Below, one piece after another: positions 59,501 to 64,000 of a stretch of 64,000 nt of DNA. The stretch lies in assembly GCA_030063045.1 (NCBI GenBank), contig JAQSEB010000034.1, forward strand, positions 1,736,001-1,800,000. Reading direction: 5' to 3'. The translations under genes were made by a program, and so were the position numbers. Position 1 is the stretch's first letter. Each line of letters opens with the position of its first letter. The notes beneath the pieces were generated by a model, which was not told where the DNA came from, did no database searches, and worked only from the letters and a program-made list of their open reading frames with translations. The stretch comes from Pratylenchus scribneri (taxonomy: Eukaryota; Nematoda; Chromadorea; Rhabditida; Pratylenchidae).

Positions 59501-62140
59501 CCCAAAACAACTCTTTACTGAAATGGGGGCTCAACCGTGGATTCTTCAGCCATAGCAGTCCTCATACTGTTATGGACGCCATTGTAACAACATCATACCA
59601 CTAAATTCGCAATCATTTCAATTCATATTTTCGTCACAATCGTCATCCATCGCGTGAAGGGATCAACTGGATATGGGTCGAAGGAACTTTTCTTCTCTTT
59701 TCATACTTCGACCGGCGATGGATTGACAAACTTTCTGACTGATTGCGCCCCGGCATCCTTGAGGCGGACAATGGATGGACATTGGCGCTAAAGTTGGTTT
59801 TACCCCTTTTCCCAACTGAGATCAGATCAGAAATTTCTCTACACATTTTGGCGAAAATGAACTGCCGAATTCAAATTCATCAATTAATGCTGCCCAACCC
59901 AATCACTCTCATGATGAAGTGTGATGGTTCACCACTTCATGAGGATGATTGGTGAGAAAAGTTAAACCTATGCCCATGAATCAACAGGACCATTCGAGTC
60001 CAAAGAGCAAGCCGAAGTGCTGCCGGCTATGTCTCTTCGCGGCTATTGCAGTCAGCCGCCCAATTCAATTCAAGGACAAATGCGTCCCACATTCATGATC
60101 AACAGGCGATAATTGAGAAAAACAAACGGCGATCAAATAAACAACTGCGCAAATGGGCAGCAATAAATCAACCATCAAATGAGGCAGTCAAATTGCAATG
60201 GCAGTGGTCGACAGGACTTGTGCAGTGTAACAGCAGGATGCGATCGGAAACGTCCGATCATGGTGACGAGGCCGACGGGCGAAATGATTGATGCGCGAAG
60301 ACCAGGAGAAGGCGATGATGGAAGAAGAAAATGAAATGGACCGAAAGAAGAATGAAGATTGGAAAATTTGGATTAAAATAATTTTGTGATCAATTTGCAT
60401 TTTATTTCGAATTTTCCATTCTAATCCCGAAAGTTCGGGGTCGAACTTTATTCGTTCTGGGGAGTGTTAGTACCACCTTTCCCCGCCCCTAATTTGTTCA
60501 ATATAAGGGAAATCATTCTCTCCAATCGGGGTCTCCCCTCCCATCATTCCATCACTTTGGGTGGGTCGAGGCCCGCTCGTCTTTTCCACCTTCCCTCGTC
60601 TAATATTGTGAATAACAACTGGATAAAATGGAAGAAAAACCCCTGTAAAATGGCACTGAAGAAAGAACACGAGAGGGCCACTGGGACCCTTCGGGGGCCC
60701 GGCGAAGGTCCTTGGGAACTAGCCATTCCCAAAATATCCCAAAACAACTCTTTACTGAAAATCCCAACCTGTGATATTTGAACATTTGGAGGTATATGAA
60801 CGGCAGGCATTGGGACGAATGTTTGGTGGAATTGATGATGACTAGGCAAACTGTTGTTGTTGTTGCTATTGAAAGTGGCATTGGCAATGGCGGGGGAAGG
60901 ATTTGAATTGATGTCTCTTTGCTGCTGCTGTTTGGGGACGAATGGTGCGGCCTTTGGGTTGAAAGTGAATTTGTTGGTTTTACTGAAATTATTCATTTTT
61001 ATTTGGGATTGGGATTTGGGATATATACTTTTCCTCCTCGGCGGATTGTTTCTCTGGTTGCAAATTGGTGGTTTTTTCTTCTTCCTCCTCCTCCGCCTTT
61101 TCCTCACAAATTTCTTCCTTTATTGTTTCTTCTTCTTTCTTTTCTTCTCCATCAATGTTTTCAATTTTTGCTTGAGGAGGGTTTTCATCAGCTTTCTTCG
61201 CAATTTTACTACTTTCTTCCTCCTTGAACCGGGTTAATGCATCCAAATCCCGTTCTTCATCGTCATTTTCCAACAAAGCATTCCTTCGACTGATTGGATT
61301 CATTTCAATTTGCCTTGCAAGCTCTTCGGCTCGCCTCTTTTCCTCGAAGGTTCGTTGACCAACTTCAACACTAAAATCATTTTAATTTGGTTTTATAATT
61401 AATTTTCATAAATTACTTTGAATATTGCGTAAGATTTTCATCAAAGGACGACTCCCCAATGCACTTGTCTTTGTTTGCCAGAAACATCTCATCCACTGAC
61501 CAACCCGAACCCGCCGCTTTCTTTGACTTTTTCCATTTGCTATTCGTTGTATTTTTCGGCTCCCTATTCAAATCGCATAGGCCTTAAAATTAATAATTTG
61601 TTTTTTTAATAATTCATTTTTACAATTACCATCATCAACTTCTTCATAACCATCATCCTCCCATTGTTGAAATTCCTTGTCTGATTCATAGCAATTTTCT
61701 CCATTAATACCAATTTCATCATCCAAATGAAAAACTAAATTTTATCCAGCAATTTAAATGTGTTTTCCAAATTAATAAAAACCTTTTTGACGTTCCTTCC
61801 CAGTATAATCCCCGGACAGCCTGGTCACTTTCATCGTCATGCTTTTGGTAGTATTCTTCCGGGTAAGTATGAATTTTGTGTCATCAGAAAGAGGCAATTT
61901 CTGCACAAATGATAGTTCCACTTCCAACTAATAAAATCAAAATTTAATTTAAAATTAAAAAAAAAACCTCGTTTGTCATTCCTATAAGTATTCCCGTGTA
62001 AAGTTGACCCTCTTCATTTTCAACAACTACTTGGGTACCCTGAAAAATTACAAGAATGAGAATTTAGTATCAGAACTTGTACGAACTATCAAAATATTGG
62101 CAAAATCACTCAATGTTTTCAATGAGTTTTGTGCAGTCAT
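56599..62140 (-). CDS. atx-2: Ataxin-2 homologue
   Basis: RNA-binding regulator of translation and stress granules that partners poly(A)-binding protein. It starts MTAQNSLKTLSDFANILIGT and enters an Lsm fold (QVVVENEEGQLYTGILIGMT, then ELEVELSFVQKLPLSDDTKF). The LsmAD region follows: WSVDEMFLANKDKC, GESSFDENLTQYS, EEKRRAEELARQIEMNPISR and RNALLENDDEERDLDALTRF. A long Glu/Lys-rich segment leads to a PAM2 motif, FTFNPKAAPFVPK, the docking site for the PABP MLLE domain. The C-terminal half is Gln/Pro/Tyr-rich with three related blocks (GKPLYT near GGMILSGPP, GMLISTPP and GMIVPTPP) and ends NNGSYY. The intron between NVQISQ and VLPPPNIVY is about 3 kb and contains the LTR element, whereas its other introns are short. 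Confidence 0.93.
57770..57920 (-). repeat. SINE-like repeat copy
   Basis: GAGCGGATTCAAACACAAGA followed by CCTATTTTTG, with the tail at 57785-57810, inverted orientation. In the same atx-2 intron as the LTR element. Confidence 0.5.
57989..58285 (+). repeat. LTR 1
   Basis: 297 bp, identical by eye to LTR 2; starts TGTTAGTACCACC right after the target-site copy ATCCC. Confidence 0.88.
59227..59523 (+). repeat. LTR 2 (shared, central)
   Basis: 297 bp; preceded by the GGGGAG purine tract and followed by the TGGGGGCTC primer-binding-like stretch. Confidence 0.88.
60465..60760 (+). repeat. LTR 3
   Basis: 296 bp, one G shorter than the others in a GAAGGGTCC run; followed by target-site copy ATCCC. 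Confidence 0.88.
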
Positions 62141-62730
62141 AAAACGATGTGTAGTAAAATTTTAGAATGGCCACTGCCAGTCAGTTCTAAAAATTAATAT
62201 TGCATTAATTTAATTAATACACTCAAAAATATTTCTGGAATTCGTTTTATCAGAAATCAGAATCCGATTCGCATTTTTTTAAATTTTGGTAGACCCAAGA
62301 CCAGGCAGACCCGAGCCCGAGTTGAGTGAGTCTTTGCCAACAAATCAATTTGAAAATAACACAGGAAATTTTTCAAAAAAGATATTGAAAAAGAGGATAG
62401 AGTGGGATAATAATGGATATAAAGAAATAAAGGAAAATTGCATGATCGTGGCATGAAAAATTAAAATTTCCATGAAATGATAATCGATCGATCCGATCGC
62501 GCGCGATCGAACGAAACGGAATCGAAAGAATCCGAATCCCTCCTAATGATTCGAATCAGATCAACGATCAACCCAAGGATTTCATTTATTTTTATTCATT
62601 TTTATAATGTTTATTTATTTACCCATTCCACTTAATTAACCAAACTTTTTTGATAGAAACATCGAACATAAACACATTTTTATTGACAATATTCTGATAA
62701 TTAAACGTTCTTACTGCATCTGGGAGAATT
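62141..62730. promoter_or_regulatory. Divergent promoter region of atx-2 and cand-1
   Basis: 590 bp between divergent starts. It contains a GATC-rich patch at 62480-62580 with the perfect 16-bp palindrome CGATCGCGCGCGATCG at 62494-62509, unusual in this AT-rich sequence. No exon seen. Confidence 0.5.
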
Positions 62731-64000
62731 ATGGCTACATCTATGCAAATCGGCGGACTTTTGGAAAAGATGACGAATGTTGATAAGGTTGATTAACATT
62801 TAATTAAGAAAAAAAACTAACTTATTTAAGGACTTCCGTTATATGGCTGTCAATGACTTAATAACTGAACTTGGAAAACCTTCAATTACATTGGATGAAG
62901 ATATGGAGAAAAGAGTAAATTTATGCACAATAATTGAGCAACAAAAACCTCATTATTTAAGATTGTTCTTGCACTCCTCAAACTGATTCAAGACAAAAAT
63001 GGTGAAGTTCAAAATTTGGCATGTCGCTGTCTAGGTTTATTCTTTTAAATAAAACCAAATATAATTGAATGTGCATTTGTGCAGGTCCATTAATTCACAA
63101 AATCAAATTGCCGCAGCTTGACTCGCTGGTTGATGCGCTTTGTGCAAATCTTAGTTCCCAGAATGAACAGCTACGTGATGTCAGTTCAATCGCATTGAAG
63201 GTTGGCACACTTATTTTAAAAAAATAAGGAATTCAAACGAATAAAATTTAAGACCGTACTCAATGAACTTCCCACTGGAACATTGAATCAACAAATTTAC
63301 AGCTGCATCAAACGTGTGGTGCCAAAACTTATCGAAACCTTAAGTAAGCTTCATTCATAAAAATCGATTTACAATTTTCTTTTTAGGAACTGATTCATCC
63401 ATAAAATTGGAAATACTCGATGTGCTAGCTTCATTAATTTTGCGCTATGGACGAAATGTGAATTTATATTTTGAGGAGGTCACAATTATTTAATTAATCT
63501 TAATTCAAATTATGAATTAATATTTAAGATTGAGAATGTTCTATTCCAACAATTGGAGAAATCACATTCAATGAGGAAAAGGGCTATCAGTGCGCTTGGT
63601 CATTTAGTAAGAATAACTTTAATAATTCAGAAATAACTTTAATTTTTTAGACCGATGTTGTCCCCGATGAGCAATTCCGCCGTATTGTGCAGGTAATGCA
63701 ATTTATTTAAATTGCTTAATAAATGAATTAAATTAAGAGAATTTTGTCTGTGTTCGCCGATCCTTCCATCGATTTGACCACATTGAAAACATTCATTCTG
63801 GCTTCAATTACAATTTGTCGTGTTTCGCCCGGTCGTCTGGCTCCATTCCTTTCGCAAATTGTTCCAACTCTCATTGACAAGTGCGAAAATGATGATGACG
63901 ATGAATTGCGTGAAAATTGTCTCCAAGTAAATATTTTAATAATTTTAAATATTTTAAATTTAATTTAAGGCCTTTGAAACATTCGTTTTCCGTTGCACCA
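62731..64000 (+). CDS. cand-1: CAND1, cullin-associated NEDD8-dissociated protein (partial, 3' end outside window)
   Basis: The exons encode the N-terminal HEAT repeats of the cullin-RING ligase exchange factor: MATSMQIGGLLEKMTNVDKD, DFRYMAVNDLITELGKPSIT, DKNGEVQNLACRCLGPL, NEQLRDVSSIALKTVLNELP, MRKRAISALGHL and DDDDELRENCLQAFETFVFR. Each has a direct counterpart in human CAND1 (for example LLEKMTSSDKDFRFMATNDL). CAND1 binds unneddylated cullins and lets substrate receptors exchange. The gene runs off the window after about 310 codons, roughly the first quarter of the protein. Confidence 0.96.

Larger units (their letters stand above)
57989..60760 (+). mobile_element. Non-autonomous (TRIM-like) LTR retrotransposon, LTR-int-LTR-int-LTR
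   Basis: Three LTRs of 297, 297 and 296 bp alternate with two internal regions of 941 bp, an exact period of 1238 bp. LTRs begin TGTTAGTACC and end ACTGAAA. The internal region opens with TGGGGGCTCAACCGTGG, a primer-binding-site-like stretch starting TGG, and closes with GGGGAG, a short polypurine tract directly before the next LTR. The 5-bp sequence ATCCC flanks the whole structure on both sides (57984-57988 and 60761-60765) as a target-site duplication. The two internal copies are almost identical (one T/C difference seen near 58670/59908) and LTR3 lacks one G. No gag or pol is recognisable; frames of 60-100 codons are unlike known proteins. The GGGGAGTGT junction resembles BEL/Pao elements, a tentative assignment. 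Confidence 0.9.

Noticed and set aside
57991..60670. Several 60-110-codon frames repeated every 1238 bp
   Set aside because: They lie in LTR and internal sequence of a non-autonomous element, run in both directions and resemble no known protein.

Overview
The window looks like nuclear DNA of a nematode. The genes are intron-rich, most introns are about 40-60 nt with TTTNCAG-type acceptors, the non-coding DNA is very AT-rich, and the recognisable proteins match Caenorhabditis genes exon by exon (UNC-78, OGA-1, CAND-1, ATX-2, TAG-53, PNK-1). The species cannot be named from the sequence. The dense small transposons and diverged proteins would suit a tylenchid or other non-Caenorhabditis nematode, but that is inference. 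Because nearly all genes are split, the models below were built by joining exons by eye, checking phase at each junction where exon coordinates are given.

Layout. 0-12.9 kb: a class A-like GPCR (-), an RBR ubiquitin ligase (-), an EME1-like nuclease subunit (+) and pantothenate kinase with two possible first exons (-). 12.9-30.6 kb: a repeat-rich block with three plus-strand genes (secreted lipocalin-domain protein, coiled-coil protein, KCTD-type BTB protein). Almost every longer intron here holds a foldback mobile element or a 23-bp minisatellite. 31-36.7 kb: EMRE (mitochondrial calcium uniporter regulator) directly downstream of O-GlcNAcase, both (-). 37.4-39.5 kb: two divergent genes for low-complexity repetitive proteins sharing a promoter with two TATA boxes. 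40-47 kb: actin-interacting protein 1 (-) and an acidic orphan protein (-). 47.9-56.1 kb: attractin homologue (-) and a TMEM184 membrane protein (+), divergent. 56.6-62.1 kb: ataxin-2 (-), with a non-autonomous LTR element carrying three LTRs inside one intron. 62.7 kb to the end: CAND1 (+), cut by the window edge.

Repeats. I distinguish: a roughly 310-bp foldback family (A, about 14 copies at 13-30 kb), a roughly 290-bp foldback family (B) with a linked segment X, a roughly 200-bp family with a near-palindromic core (C), a tRNA-derived SINE-like family (about 12 copies, mostly in introns), two 22-23-bp minisatellites in one gene, and the LTR element. The host genes are mostly conserved housekeeping or signalling genes with no shared pathway; possible links are the oga-1/emre-1 same-strand neighbours and the divergent promoter pairs (RBR/eme-1, tag-53/TMEM184, atx-2/cand-1).
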